In this document: in pieces, positions 32,682 through 42,503 of the stretch | Numbering within the stretch: the first letter of the stretch is position 1 | Layout of the letters: each line of letters starts with the position of its first letter | DNA from: an uncultured Pseudomonadales bacterium | GTDB lineage: Bacteria; Pseudomonadota; Gammaproteobacteria; Pseudomonadales; Azotimanducaceae | NCBI GenBank assembly: GCA_958296025.1 | Contig: OY282430.1 | Location: forward strand, 2,542,001-2,606,000 | DNA: 64,000 bases | Direction: 5' to 3' | Notes under the pieces: model-generated | Told to the model about the DNA's origin: nothing | The model's database searches: none | The model's input: only the letters and a program-made list of their open reading frames with translations | Made by a program: the position numbers and the translations under genes

Positions 32682-35198
32682 CTATGTCGGCTTCGGCGGC
32701 GGATTCGAGGCGGGGCGAATGCGCTGGCCGTTCGGGTCGTACAGCGGCTTCAGCGATGCATCGGCCACAAAGCGGGTGCCGGCGACTTCTATGGCGAACT
32801 CCGCCGCCGTCAGTTCCCGCCAGCTTCGGTCCGGCTGGGCCTCGACGTAGCCGAGACCCAAAGCGGCGCCCAAGCTGTGGCCGTAGGCACCGGAGCGCAC
32901 ATAGCCGACCAAGGCGCCGTCCAGCCATATCGGTTCGTTGCCGTAGAGGAGGGGTTGGGAGTCGCGCAGCTTGAACTGGAACAGGCGCCGATCGATGCCC
33001 TGCTCGCGCTGGCGCAGCAGCGCCTCCCGGCCGATGAAGCCGCCCGGCTTGTCGAACTTCACGGCAAAGCCGAGGCCGGCCTGCAAGGGCGTGTCCTCGT
33101 CCGTTATGTCGTGGCCCCAGTGGCGGTACGCTTTCTCCATGCGCAGGGAATCCAGGGCGTGGTAGCCGGCACGGGCCAGGCCGGAGGCGGCACCGGCTTG
33201 TGTGATGGCCTCGTAAACACCCAATACGAACTCGGTGGGGATGTACAGCTCCCAGCCCAACTCACCCACATAAGTGATGCGGGAGGCGCGCACCAAGGCG
33301 CAGCCCAGTTCGATCTCCCGGCTGGCGGCGAAGGGGAAGGCTTCCTCCGACAGGTCGTCCGGCGTCAGCCCTTGCAGCAGCTCCCTCGATTGCGGCCCCA
33401 TTACGGAGATGACGCCCATGCCCGACGTGATGTTGGTGAGAATGCAGTGAGCCTGTGCCGGGATCTGCTGTTTGAGCCAATGGAAGTCCCGCACTTCGGT
33501 GGCGGCGGCGGTGACGACGAGGAAGCAGTCCTCCGCTAAGCGGGTGACGGTGAGGTCCGCCTCAATGCCGCCCTGTTCGTTCAACCACTGCGTGTAAACG
33601 ATGCGACCCGGCGGCACATCGACCTCGTTGGCGCAAACCCGGTTGAGGACCGCGGCCGCGGCCGGCCCCTCAAGCCGGAACTTGGCGAAGGACGACTGAT
33701 CGAACAACCCGACGCTTGTGCGCACCGCCTGATGCTCGGCCGCCGCATGGTCGAACCAGTTCTGCCGTCCGTAGCTGTAGGCGTACTTGGCCTCAACACC
33801 CTCGGGCGCATACCAGTTGGGCCGCTCCCAACCGGCCGCCTCGCCGTGGCAAGCGCCGGTGGCGCAAAGGCGGTCGTAGAGCGGCGAACGGCGCACGCCC
33901 CGCCCCGTCTCGAACTGCCGAAAGGGGTAGTGGGTGGCGTACAGCAGCCCCAAGCTCTCCGAGACCCGCGCCCGCAGGTAGCGGCGGTTGCGCTGAAAGG
34001 GTTGGTTGCGGCGCACATCCACTTCCCAGAGGTCGGCCGGCGGCTGGCCATCCCGGATCCACTCCGACAGCACCTTGCCGACGCCGCCGGCGGACTGCAG
34101 GCCGATGGAGTTCAGCCCGGCGGCGACGTAGCAGTTCCCCAGTTCCGGTGCTTGGCCGATGTGGTAGCGCACATCCGGGGTGAAGCTCTCCGGCCCGCAG
34201 AAGAACTTCTGCAGGCCGGCGGACTGCAGGGCCGGCAGGCGCACCATCGCGCCTTCCAAGATGGGCTGAAAGTGGTCGAAGCTGCCGGCGATCTCGTCAA
34301 AGCAGAAGTCCTCGGCGATGCCGTCCATGCCCCAAGGCCGAGCGCTTGGCTCGAAGGCGCCCACCAGCAGCTTGCCGGCGTCGTGCTTGTAGTAGGTGCA
34401 GGCGTCATAGTCGCGGACCACCGGGAAGTCCGCGTCCAAGCCCTGCACGGACTCAAACAGGGCGTAGTAGTGTTCGCAAGCGTGCAGGGGCACGTTGACG
34501 CCGGCGCTGGCGGCTAGATTCCGGGTCCACATGCCCGTGCAAATCACCACGCAGTCCGCGTCTATGTCCAGTTGCCGGCTGAGGTTCTCCCCGGTTTGCC
34601 CAACAGTTCCAACGCTGACGCCAACGGCCCGCCCGCCGGCCGTGCGAATGGCGGTGACCAGTGCGTTCTCGACTAGCCGTGCGCCGGCGGCCCGCGCCCC
34701 CTTGGCCAAGGCTTGGGTGATGTCCACCGCGTTGGCGTAGCCGTCCGAGGGAATGTGGATGCCACCCAGCACATCGGCGGTATGGAGCAACGGCACCCGC
34801 GCCTGGACCTGTGCCGCCGCCACCACATCCACCCGCAAGCCGAACACCTTGGCCATGGAGGCGCTGCGCTTCAGCTCCTCCAAGCGCTCCGCCGTAGTGG
34901 CGATGGAGTAGGAGCCGCAACGCCGATAGCCCGTGGCTTGGCCCGTCTCCGCCTCCAACCGTTTGTACAGTTCGCTGGTGTAGCGGGCCAGCTGCGTCAT
35001 GTTGATGGAGGTGCGCAACTGCCCCACCAAGCCGGCGGCGTGCCAAGTGGTGCCGGAGGTGAGTTGCTGACGCTCCAGTAACAGCACGTCCGTGAAGCCC
35101 GCCCGCGCCAAGTGGTAGGCGACGGAGCAGCCGATGACGCCGCCGCCAACAACGACCACGCCGGCCCGGCTGGGCAAGTCCTGCAAACGGCTAGTCAT
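32682..35198 (-). CDS. FAD-dependent dimethylglycine/sarcosine dehydrogenase-type protein, DAO plus GcvT
   Basis: An 838-residue two-part flavoprotein. The N-terminal DAO domain has VVVVGGGVIGCSVAYHLA and LTSGTTWHAAGL, whose histidine is the covalent-FAD position of this family. From about residue 440 a GcvT-like folate domain follows, with WFDHAAAEHQAVRTSVGLFD and a late YRHWGHDITDEDTPLQAGLG. Such enzymes oxidise N-methyl groups of dimethylglycine, sarcosine or related compounds and pass formaldehyde to tetrahydrofolate. It follows a similar gene (35298) on the same strand; the two are diverged paralogs with probably different substrates. It converges with the restriction-modification gene. 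Confidence 0.88.
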   Translation of the reverse strand: MTSRLQDLPSRAGVVVVGGGVIGCSVAYHLARAGFTDVLLLERQQLTSGTTWHAAGLVGQLRTSINMTQLARYTSELYKRLEAETGQATGYRRCGSYSIATTAERLEELKRSASMAKVFGLRVDVVAAAQVQARVPLLHTADVLGGIHIPSDGYANAVDITQALAKGARAAGARLVENALVTAIRTAGGRAVGVSVGTVGQTGENLSRQLDIDADCVVICTGMWTRNLAASAGVNVPLHACEHYYALFESVQGLDADFPVVRDYDACTYYKHDAGKLLVGAFEPSARPWGMDGIAEDFCFDEIAGSFDHFQPILEGAMVRLPALQSAGLQKFFCGPESFTPDVRYHIGQAPELGNCYVAAGLNSIGLQSAGGVGKVLSEWIRDGQPPADLWEVDVRRNQPFQRNRRYLRARVSESLGLLYATHYPFRQFETGRGVRRSPLYDRLCATGACHGEAAGWERPNWYAPEGVEAKYAYSYGRQNWFDHAAAEHQAVRTSVGLFDQSSFAKFRLEGPAAAAVLNRVCANEVDVPPGRIVYTQWLNEQGGIEADLTVTRLAEDCFLVVTAAATEVRDFHWLKQQIPAQAHCILTNITSGMGVISVMGPQSRELLQGLTPDDLSEEAFPFAASREIELGCALVRASRITYVGELGWELYIPTEFVLGVYEAITQAGAASGLARAGYHALDSLRMEKAYRHWGHDITDEDTPLQAGLGFAVKFDKPGGFIGREALLRQREQGIDRRLFQFKLRDSQPLLYGNEPIWLDGALVGYVRSGAYGHSLGAALGLGYVEAQPDRSWRELTAAEFAIEVAGTRFVADASLKPLYDPNGQRIRPASNPPPKPT

Positions 35199-35297
35199 GG
35201 CGCCAACCCCGAGTCTTGGCGGCGCCGTTCCGGCGCATGGCCAAGAGTCCCGATGATGGCGCTTGCCCCAATCGAATGGCGGTGCTCCACAAGACGC

Positions 35298-37715
35298 CTA
35301 AGCCCGCAGCCGGTGGTTGGCGGGATCATGGGCCGGATCGGTCAGCACCTGCACCCGGTGCCGCTCTCCGAGCAGGGCCACTTCCAAGGATGCGTCCGGT
35401 TTCGCCAATTGCGGCGGCACATAGCCGAAGCCCAGGCTCTTGCGCACATAGTGGCCATAGGCGCCGGAGGTGGTGACGCCCACGCACTGCTCGCCGGCGA
35501 ACAGGGGTTCACCGCCGAGCACATCCGCATCCGCCGCCTCCACGGCAAAGTAGATGAGCTGCATGACCCGCTCCTTCTGCTGAAGGCTCGCCTCCTTGCC
35601 GACGAAATCGTCCTTGTCGAATTTGATGAAGCGTCCCATGTCCGCGTCCAGCATCGTCACCTCGTTGGTCAACTCCGCCCCCCAACTGCGGTACGCCTTC
35701 TCCATGCGCAGGCTGTTGACGGCGTAGAGGCCGAAGTTAGCCATGCCGAAGGCTTGGCCGGCACGCCAAAGCGAATCGTACAAAGCCTCCAAATCCTGCA
35801 TCAATGGGTGCAACTCCCAGCCGAGTTCGCCGACGTAGTTGACCCGCAGCACCCGTACCGGCAGCCCGGCCACGGTGATTTCCCTACCGCTCAGCCAGCG
35901 GAAGGCGCCGCTGTCCAAGGGGGCGTCCGTGAGTTTGGCCAGCACCTCCCGCGAGCGTGGACCGGCCAGCACCAACACGCCGCGCTCGTCGGTGACATTG
36001 GCGATGCGCACCTGCTCCCCCGGCGCACAGCCTTGCAGCAAATGGTCGAGGTCACGCAGTTCCGCACCGGCGGCGGACAGCACATAGAAACGGTCATCGG
36101 CTAGATGGGTGATCGTCAACTCGCCACCGATGCGGCCCCCAGGCGACAACACATGGGCGAGGACGATGCCGCCGTTGCGCGGCATCCTGTTGGCGCAGAG
36201 CCGATTCAAGAACGCCCTCGCGTCGGTGCCCGTGACCTCATATTTGGCGAAGCCGGTCAGGTCGAGCAGGCCGACGCGCTCGCGCACCGCGAGACATTCA
36301 GCGCGCACCACTTCAAAGACATTGTTGCGGTGGTAGCCATACGCCTCTTCGCGGCCATCCGCGGAGAACCACTTGGGGCGCTCCCAACCAAAGGTTTCGG
36401 TGAAGACGCAGCCCTGCGCCTGCAACTTTTCGTACAAGGGGCTCAGGCGTCGCTCCCTAGCCGCCGGCAGCTCCTCCCCCGGCAAGGGCGTGAAGTAGGT
36501 TCTTCCGTAGTCCTGACGCCCCTTCGACTCCATGTAACCGCCATCGGCGAAGGTCCCGAAGCGGCGCGGGTCGAACCCCGTCATGTTGATTTCCGAATCC
36601 CCGTGCAGCATCCATTGGGCGAGATACTTGCCGCAACCGGCGCCTTGGGCGATGCCGAAGGAGGAACCGCAGCAGAACCAGAAGTTCCTCAGGCCGGCCA
36701 CTGGCCCCAACATGGGCGCCCCGTCCGCACTATGGGCGATGGCGCCGTTGACGATGCGCTTGATGCCGGCCGCCTCAACCACCGGCATCCGTTCCATCGC
36801 CCGGCCCAGCCAAGGCATCAACCGTTCCAGATCATCTTGGAACAGTTCGCTCTCCGACTCCCAGGCCGGCAGTCCGCTAGGCGGCCAAGCCTCGGCCTGA
36901 CCGGCTTGTTCGTAGATGCCGATCAACCCGGACTTCTGCTCCTGACGCAGATAGGCGGAGGCGTAAGGGTCCCGCATCACCGGGATTTCCGCAGCGCCGC
37001 GCTCGACGAACTGCGGCACCGTGCCGGAGACGAGGTAGTGGTGCTCGATGTTGCAGATGGGCGCATCGGCACCCACCATCCGCGCCACCTGCCGGGCGTA
37101 GCAGCCGGCGGCGTTGACCACCGTTTCGGCGGTGACGGCGCCCTGTTCCGTGACCACCCGCCACTCCCCGGAGGGCAGGGCCTTGATATCCAGCACCCGG
37201 TTGCGCGAGACGATCTGGGTGCCTAGGTTGCGGGCGCCCCGGGCCATGGCGTTGCTCAGGCCGGAAGGGTCCGCATGGCCGTCGTCGCGGGTCCAGGCCC
37301 CAGCCAGCACTCCTTCGACCTCGATGAAGGGATTGAGCCGCCGAATCTGCTCGACGTCGATGATCTCCATATGAAAGCCGACGTTGGCGGCGATGCCATG
37401 CACATACTCAAACCAGTCCAAGTCACCTTGGCTGAGGGCGAAGCGCACACTGCCGCAGCCGTGCCAACTGACGAACTGGCCGGTCAGCTCCTCCAGCCGC
37501 CGGTACAGGGAGATGCTGTATTCATGAATTTTGGCCAAGTTGTAGTCGCCGACCAAGTTGGGGCACTGACCGGCGGCGTGCCAAGTGGAGCCGGAAGTGA
37601 GCTCGCCCTTCTCCAAAAGCAGAACGTCGGAGCAGCCCTCCTGGGCAAGATGGTAGAGCAGCCCCAAACCCATGATGCCGCCCCCGACGATGACGATGCG
37701 GGCCTGATCCTGCAT
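35298..37715 (-). CDS. FAD-dependent dimethylglycine/sarcosine dehydrogenase-type protein, second paralog
   Basis: About 805 residues from MQDQARIVIVGGG; an upstream ATG at 37742 is also possible. The DAO domain carries IVIVGGGIMGLGLLYHLA and LTSGSTWHAAGQCPN with the covalent-FAD histidine. The folate-binding GcvT half contains FEVVRAECLAVRERVGLLDL and YRSWGAELTNEVTMLDAD. Same family as the downstream gene, but the first halves are clearly diverged. About 100 bases separate the two, so they may be co-transcribed. The likely role is oxidative N-demethylation with transfer of the one-carbon unit to tetrahydrofolate, feeding Fhs and SerA. Confidence 0.88.
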   Translation of the reverse strand: MQDQARIVIVGGGIMGLGLLYHLAQEGCSDVLLLEKGELTSGSTWHAAGQCPNLVGDYNLAKIHEYSISLYRRLEELTGQFVSWHGCGSVRFALSQGDLDWFEYVHGIAANVGFHMEIIDVEQIRRLNPFIEVEGVLAGAWTRDDGHADPSGLSNAMARGARNLGTQIVSRNRVLDIKALPSGEWRVVTEQGAVTAETVVNAAGCYARQVARMVGADAPICNIEHHYLVSGTVPQFVERGAAEIPVMRDPYASAYLRQEQKSGLIGIYEQAGQAEAWPPSGLPAWESESELFQDDLERLMPWLGRAMERMPVVEAAGIKRIVNGAIAHSADGAPMLGPVAGLRNFWFCCGSSFGIAQGAGCGKYLAQWMLHGDSEINMTGFDPRRFGTFADGGYMESKGRQDYGRTYFTPLPGEELPAARERRLSPLYEKLQAQGCVFTETFGWERPKWFSADGREEAYGYHRNNVFEVVRAECLAVRERVGLLDLTGFAKYEVTGTDARAFLNRLCANRMPRNGGIVLAHVLSPGGRIGGELTITHLADDRFYVLSAAGAELRDLDHLLQGCAPGEQVRIANVTDERGVLVLAGPRSREVLAKLTDAPLDSGAFRWLSGREITVAGLPVRVLRVNYVGELGWELHPLMQDLEALYDSLWRAGQAFGMANFGLYAVNSLRMEKAYRSWGAELTNEVTMLDADMGRFIKFDKDDFVGKEASLQQKERVMQLIYFAVEAADADVLGGEPLFAGEQCVGVTTSGAYGHYVRKSLGFGYVPPQLAKPDASLEVALLGERHRVQVLTDPAHDPANHRLRA

Positions 37716-37892
37716 GGCGCACCCCATGACTCCGCTGTGCAACTTACCATCTGGAAGATTAGCACAAGCTGAACATCGGCAGTTGGCTTAGTCTTCCGTC
37801 AATCAGCGCATCGGCGACCCCCATTATCCTCTGCACGACAAGCGACGGTGCGACGCAGCAGGCTTGACGCCCGAACGCAGCGCAACGGCCCA

Positions 37893-38957
37893 TCAACCGG
37901 CGCGACCGGCAACCTTCTCTATCGTCTGCATGACAAGCTGCAGCGTCGGCGGCCCGGCGAAGGTCGCTAGGCGGGCTCGCCATGCGTTGGCCCCGGCCAG
38001 CATCCGTTGCACGGCCTCCGTCAGCCGGGCCGCATCCAGTTCCTCTTCGGGTATCACCAAGCTGTAGCCGGCCTGTTCGGCGTAGGCGGCGTTTTCGATC
38101 TGATCCCCGCGGCTGGCTGAACGGGGCAGCGGGACCAGGATGTTCGGCTTGCCCAAGGCGAGCAGTTCAAACAAGGCATTGGCGCCGGCCCGGGAAACCA
38201 CCAGATCCGCCGCCGCCAACAGATCCCCCCAATCCGGCCCGACGAACTCGAACGGATGGTAGCGGGGCAAGGTCAAGGCGCTGATCTTGCCGGGGCCGCA
38301 GACATGCGCCAAGCAACAGAACTTCACTAGGCCGGGTGCGGCGGCGCATGTCACGGCGTTCAGCGCCTCGGCCCCCAGGCTGCCGCCAGTGACCAACACC
38401 AGAGGCGTCCTAGCCGACGCCTCCAGCAAGGCGCGCCCCCGCTCGGCGTCACCTTGCAGCAGTTCCGGGCGCACGGGAGAGCCGGTGTGAACGAGCGCAC
38501 CGCGCAGCCGCCTCGGCCGTTGGCTGGGGAAGCTGGTGCAAAGGGCGCTCAGAAAGGGCATTGCCAAACGATTGGCTAGGCCGGGAGAGAAGTCCGATTC
38601 ATGGGCCACCACCGGAATGCGCCGCAGCCAACCGGCCAGCACCACGGGAAAGGTCACGAAGCCGCCCTTGGAGAAGATGGCGTGGGGGCGGATGCGGCCC
38701 AACAGCCGGTAGCTCTGCCAGATGCCGCGCAGCACCAAGACGGCGTCGGCAAAGTTGCGCCAGGAGAAGTAGCGGCGCAGCTTGCCGGCGGCGATGCCGT
38801 AATAGGTCAGTTGTTCGCCGGCAAGGTAGCCTTCGTCGGCGCCGTCGGCGCCGCCGATGTAGAAGATTTCAGCGCCCCGCCGGCGCATGGCGCGTAGGAT
38901 AGGCAAGGCCGGCAGCACATGGCCGGCGGTGCCGCCGCCTGTGAAGACTAACCTCAT
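37893..38957 (-). CDS. murG: UDP-GlcNAc:undecaprenyl-PP-MurNAc-pentapeptide GlcNAc transferase, MurG family
   Basis: A 354-residue GT28 glycosyltransferase. The N-terminal TGGGTAGHVLPALP, the acceptor-side SKGGFVTFPVVLAG and HESDFSPGLANRLA, and the donor-side VVSRAGANALFELLALGKP are all MurG motifs. It makes lipid II at the inner membrane face. The gene lies after hda rather than in a division/cell-wall cluster, so it could be the only murG or a second, divergent one. It starts 35 bases downstream of hda on the same strand. Confidence 0.85.
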   Translation of the reverse strand: MRLVFTGGGTAGHVLPALPILRAMRRRGAEIFYIGGADGADEGYLAGEQLTYYGIAAGKLRRYFSWRNFADAVLVLRGIWQSYRLLGRIRPHAIFSKGGFVTFPVVLAGWLRRIPVVAHESDFSPGLANRLAMPFLSALCTSFPSQRPRRLRGALVHTGSPVRPELLQGDAERGRALLEASARTPLVLVTGGSLGAEALNAVTCAAAPGLVKFCCLAHVCGPGKISALTLPRYHPFEFVGPDWGDLLAAADLVVSRAGANALFELLALGKPNILVPLPRSASRGDQIENAAYAEQAGYSLVIPEEELDAARLTEAVQRMLAGANAWRARLATFAGPPTLQLVMQTIEKVAGRAG

Positions 38958-38991
38958 GGCGCAACCAGACCCAATGCAACACCCGCAGCGG

Positions 38992-39675
38992 CTAGAGGTC
39001 GAGTACCTGTTTGACCAAGGGCACCGTCAGCCTTCGCTGGTTGGTTAGGGCTGCCCGGTCCAGCCGTTCCAAGTCCTCCAGCAGGCGGGACAGGTTGCGC
39101 TCGGAGTGGGCCAGCCAAAAATCCAGCACTCTGTCCGCAATCAACAGGCCGCGCTGCTTGGCCCGATTGCGGACGACCAAGCCCTTGCCGTAGTCGTCCA
39201 ACTGCCGCACTTCGTAGATGAGCGCGGCCTTCAGCCGGGAGCCGAGGTCCTGCAGACTGAAGCGGCACTGAGCCGGCGGGCGGTTCGCCGTGGTCACCAA
39301 GCGGCAGCCGTCCGCCAGCAACCCCTCGTACAAGCCCATCAGCGCCCGCTCCAGGCCGAAATGGTCCAACCATCGCTGCACATCGTCCAGCACCACGAGG
39401 TCGCAGTGAGACAGGCCATCCAACACCTCCGGGTCTCGAGGCGCCGAGGCCAGCGGAACATAGGCCGCCTTCGCCCCCCGGCCCAAGTGCCAATGACAGC
39501 AGGCGTGAGCCAAATGGGTCTTGCCCACCGCCGAGCCGCCCCACAGCCATAGCACCGGCGGCCCCTCGGCCCGGCGCAGCCGGTCCATCAGTTCCCCGTT
39601 GCCGCCCACCACAAAGTTGGCGAAGCTGCGGCCTTCGTCAACCGCATCCGCAAGGGGCAGCAGCAGTTGCCTCAT
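38992..39675 (-). CDS. hda: DnaA regulatory inactivator Hda
   Basis: A 227-residue DnaA-like AAA+ protein that promotes hydrolysis of DnaA-ATP on the beta clamp. The N-terminal QLLLPL peptide is the clamp-binding motif. Walker A is GGSAVGKTHLAHA, Walker B LVVLDDVQ, and the C-terminal part contains NLSRLLEDLERLDRAAL. The start at ATG 39675 overlaps the upstream stop by four bases (ATGA). The order DUF2066, CDP-alcohol transferase, hda is typical for Gammaproteobacteria. Confidence 0.9.
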   Translation of the reverse strand: MRQLLLPLADAVDEGRSFANFVVGGNGELMDRLRRAEGPPVLWLWGGSAVGKTHLAHACCHWHLGRGAKAAYVPLASAPRDPEVLDGLSHCDLVVLDDVQRWLDHFGLERALMGLYEGLLADGCRLVTTANRPPAQCRFSLQDLGSRLKAALIYEVRQLDDYGKGLVVRNRAKQRGLLIADRVLDFWLAHSERNLSRLLEDLERLDRAALTNQRRLTVPLVKQVLDL

Positions 39676-40250
39676 CGATGCGCCGCCGGATGGGCGTTGC
39701 GCCACGCCTTCAGGGTCCAAGTGATCACATAGTCCCCCCCGGAAACAATGCTGAGCAGGGCAACCAAGTAGAAGCACAGGGGTTTCAACACCGCCAAGGC
39801 GAGTGCGCTAGCGACGCCGAAGCCGCACAACCCGAACAGCAGCAGGAGCAGCACGACCACCTGAAGGGCGGTGTTGGTCTTGCTGATGAGGGTGGGCGCC
39901 ATGTCGATCTCCCGAAACAGCAGCCGATAGACCCCGGCGCCGGCGAGAATGATGATGTCCCGGCCGACCACCACCGCGGCCAGCCAAAGGGGAATGTGGC
40001 CCTGCATGGTCAGGACGATGAACAGGATGACGATCATCGCCTTGTCCGCCAGCGGGTCCATCAGCGCCCCGACCTCGGTGCGCCAGCCGTAGCGGCGCGC
40101 CAAGGCGCCGTCCACCGCGTCCGATGCCCCGGCCAGGCCCATCAACAACAGGGCTTCCGGGTAACGCACCTGCCACAGCAGCCAAGTGATGGGCAGCACC
40201 AACAGCAGGCGCAGCAGGGTGATGGCGTTAGGCAGTTGCGAGACGTTCAT
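39672..40250 (-). CDS. CDP-alcohol phosphatidyltransferase family membrane protein
   Basis: A 192-residue integral membrane enzyme with about five hydrophobic segments. The catalytic signature DAVDGALARRYGWRTEVGAL continues to MDPLADK, matching D-x2-DG-x2-AR-x8-G-x3-D-x3-D. It is similar to phosphatidylglycerophosphate synthase and to the PgsA-like partner usually found before hda. The alcohol substrate is uncertain. The start overlaps the DUF2066 stop by four bases. Confidence 0.88.
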   Translation of the reverse strand: MNVSQLPNAITLLRLLLVLPITWLLWQVRYPEALLLMGLAGASDAVDGALARRYGWRTEVGALMDPLADKAMIVILFIVLTMQGHIPLWLAAVVVGRDIIILAGAGVYRLLFREIDMAPTLISKTNTALQVVVLLLLLFGLCGFGVASALALAVLKPLCFYLVALLSIVSGGDYVITWTLKAWRNAHPAAHR

Positions 40251-41323
40251 GGCCGCCCCCCCGCCGCAACGGGCGGCGCCCGCCAAAGCAAGAGGTTTGC
40301 GCGGCTGTTGGGGGCCCTGGCCAACCGCTCGTCCACCGCCAGCAAATCGACGAGTTGTCCCAGTTCCGCCCGACTGCGCAGCGCAATCTCCAATCTTTCC
40401 TGATTCAGGGCCACAACCTGCACACCCATGACGAACTCGAGATCTTCAAGGTAGCGCAGCAACCCGCCATAGTGAAGCGGCGCGGCGATGCCCGCCACGG
40501 TAAGGCGCAGCCATTGGGGTTCGCGCCAGGGAATGGCGTGGCGGCGGGCCAGGCCGTCAGCCAAAAAGTCCGCCGCGTGAGCGCCGGCAGCGGCCAAATC
40601 GAGCCCTGCCGCTGGCGACTCAAAGTCCGCCCCAGGCGTCCAGGCCAAAACCCTTCCCGCGTAACCGCCATCCGCCTGCCGGCTGAGACGGCCAATCAAC
40701 ACGGCGTCGGCGCCATAGCGCCGGGACGCCGCCACCAACAGCAGGGTGGCGCCGCTCCAAACCACGGTGGACTGTACCCGCAGCTGATCCTGCAGGTCCA
40801 TCAACGGCAGGCGCACCTGCAAGCCACGCAGCCGCGCCTGGGCCACCAACGCCGTACCCAGCGGATGCCCGTCCTGGACGATTTGCCGCACCCCGCCCTG
40901 CTCCACCGCCAGCCAAGCGATGATGCTGGGCCGCTTGACCGGCCAAAGGGGCAGCCGGGCGCGGCCAATCAGGTCCAAGACGGCCCGTGGCGAGTAGAAG
41001 AACCTCAACCGCCGCCGGTCCACAAAGAGGAAGTGGTTGTAGTAGCGTTCCGACTGCGCAAGGGCCTCGGCCACCGTCGGCACCACCGCCACCCGCGGCA
41101 AGCCAGTGACCTGGATCAAAACCCTTTCCAGTCCTGCCCCGGCCGCTGCCTGCCGGGCCTTGGCGGACCGGTCGGGCACTTCCACCTCGGCCTCATAGAG
41201 GGGCGACGACACAGCCCAAGCAGCGGGCGCCGCCACGGCGATGGCGGCGGCAATGGATAAAAGCAGTCTCTTGAGCAAGTTTCGGCCCAAAGAAAACGCG
41301 GAGGGGGAAATCTTAACCCGCAT
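40247..41323 (-). CDS. DUF2066 domain-containing exported protein
   Basis: A 358-residue protein with a signal peptide (hydrophobic LLLSIAAAIAVAAPAAWA near residues 20-37). The mature part has LYEAEVEVPDRSAKARQAA and a later RYYNHFLFVDRRRLRFFYSP segment, typical for DUF2066 proteins that occur beside purM in Gammaproteobacteria. Function is unknown; a periplasmic or envelope role is inferred. It is the first gene of a four-gene operon running through murG, with stop-start overlaps between the first three. It is divergent from purM. Confidence 0.85.
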   Translation of the reverse strand: MRVKISPSAFSLGRNLLKRLLLSIAAAIAVAAPAAWAVSSPLYEAEVEVPDRSAKARQAAAGAGLERVLIQVTGLPRVAVVPTVAEALAQSERYYNHFLFVDRRRLRFFYSPRAVLDLIGRARLPLWPVKRPSIIAWLAVEQGGVRQIVQDGHPLGTALVAQARLRGLQVRLPLMDLQDQLRVQSTVVWSGATLLLVAASRRYGADAVLIGRLSRQADGGYAGRVLAWTPGADFESPAAGLDLAAAGAHAADFLADGLARRHAIPWREPQWLRLTVAGIAAPLHYGGLLRYLEDLEFVMGVQVVALNQERLEIALRSRAELGQLVDLLAVDERLARAPNSRANLLLWRAPPVAAGGRP

Positions 41324-41354
41324 GGCGCATCAGTAGGCGGTGCTAAAATAGTGA

Positions 41355-42395
41355 ATGATGAGTGATGGATTAACGTACCGCGCCGCCGGCGTTGACATCG
41401 ACGCCGGCAATGAACTGGTGCGGCGCATCGGGCCCGCCTGCCGAGCCACCCACCGCCCGGAGACCCTATCCCACATCGGCGGCTTTGCGGCCTTGAGCGA
41501 ACTGCCCCGAGGCTACCGGCAGCCCGTGTTGGTCAGCGGCACGGACGGCGTGGGCACCAAGCTGAAACTCGCCATCGACCACGACCGCCATGAGACGGTG
41601 GGGCAGGACCTCGTGGCCATGTGCGCCAATGACGTGTTGGCCTGCGGTGCCGAACCCTTCCTGTTTCTGGACTACTACGCCACCGGCAAGCTGGAGGTGG
41701 AGGTGGCGGAACGGGTCATCAAGGGCATCGCCGCCGGCTGCAAGCTGGCCGGCTGCGCCCTGGCCGGCGGTGAGACGGCGGAGATGCCGGGCTTCTACCA
41801 AGACGGCGACTACGACTTGGCTGGCTTCTGCCTTGGCGTAGTGGAAAAGGAGAGAATCATTGACGGCAGCCGCATTGCCATCGGCGACCAGCTGATCGGG
41901 CTGGCGTCGAGCGGCCCCCATGCCAACGGCTACTCCCTCATCCGCCGTATCCTGGAAACCTGCGAAAATAGGCCCGAATCCACCCTGCTCGAAGCCCTGC
42001 TGGCGCCCACCCGCATCTACGCCAAAGCCGTGCTGGCCCTATTGGCTGAAGCGCCAGTGAGCGGCATGGCCCACATCACCGGCGGCGGCTTCCCGGAAAA
42101 CCTGCCGCGCATGTTGGCGGACGAGAACGCCGCCATCCTGGTCCGCACCGGCTCTTGGGAGCAACCCGCCGTCTTCAACTGGCTGCAGGAGGCCGGCGCC
42201 ATTGACGAGGCTGAGATGCTGCGCACCTTCAACTGCGGCATCGGCTTCGTGCTCTGCCTAGCAGCCGACACGGTTGAAACCGCCGTCACGCTGCTGGAAG
42301 ATCACGGCGAGCGAGCCGCCGTCATCGGCGAAATCGTCCCGTCGGGCACCGAGCCGGGGACCGGGGAACTTCTACATCATCCACTTCATCCGTAA
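41355..42395 (+). CDS. purM: Phosphoribosylformylglycinamidine cyclo-ligase
   Basis: A 346-residue purine-biosynthesis enzyme (AIR synthetase). Markers are [48 protein letters not shown] and [14 protein letters not shown]. The C-terminal tail ([16 protein letters not shown]) departs from the usual short ending, suggesting that the 3' end was altered by a junction with the downstream vapBC/repeat region. The usual partner purN is not downstream. ATGATG at 41355 offers two adjacent starts. Confidence 0.92.
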   Translation: MMSDGLTYRAAGVDIDAGNELVRRIGPACRATHRPETLSHIGGFAALSELPRGYRQPVLVSGTDGVGTKLKLAIDHDRHETVGQDLVAMCANDVLACGAEPFLFLDYYATGKLEVEVAERVIKGIAAGCKLAGCALAGGETAEMPGFYQDGDYDLAGFCLGVVEKERIIDGSRIAIGDQLIGLASSGPHANGYSLIRRILETCENRPESTLLEALLAPTRIYAKAVLALLAEAPVSGMAHITGGGFPENLPRMLADENAAILVRTGSWEQPAVFNWLQEAGAIDEAEMLRTFNCGIGFVLCLAADTVETAVTLLEDHGERAAVIGEIVPSGTEPGTGELLHHPLHP

Positions 42396-42503
42396 CGATC
42401 TGTTTGTTCTCAACACTCTCGTGTTCGGGGGGGTTGATGGGCAAAATGAAGGCTTCTATCCTGGCACATACCTGTCTTACTTGGTCTTACCTCAGTTGAC
42501 GCC

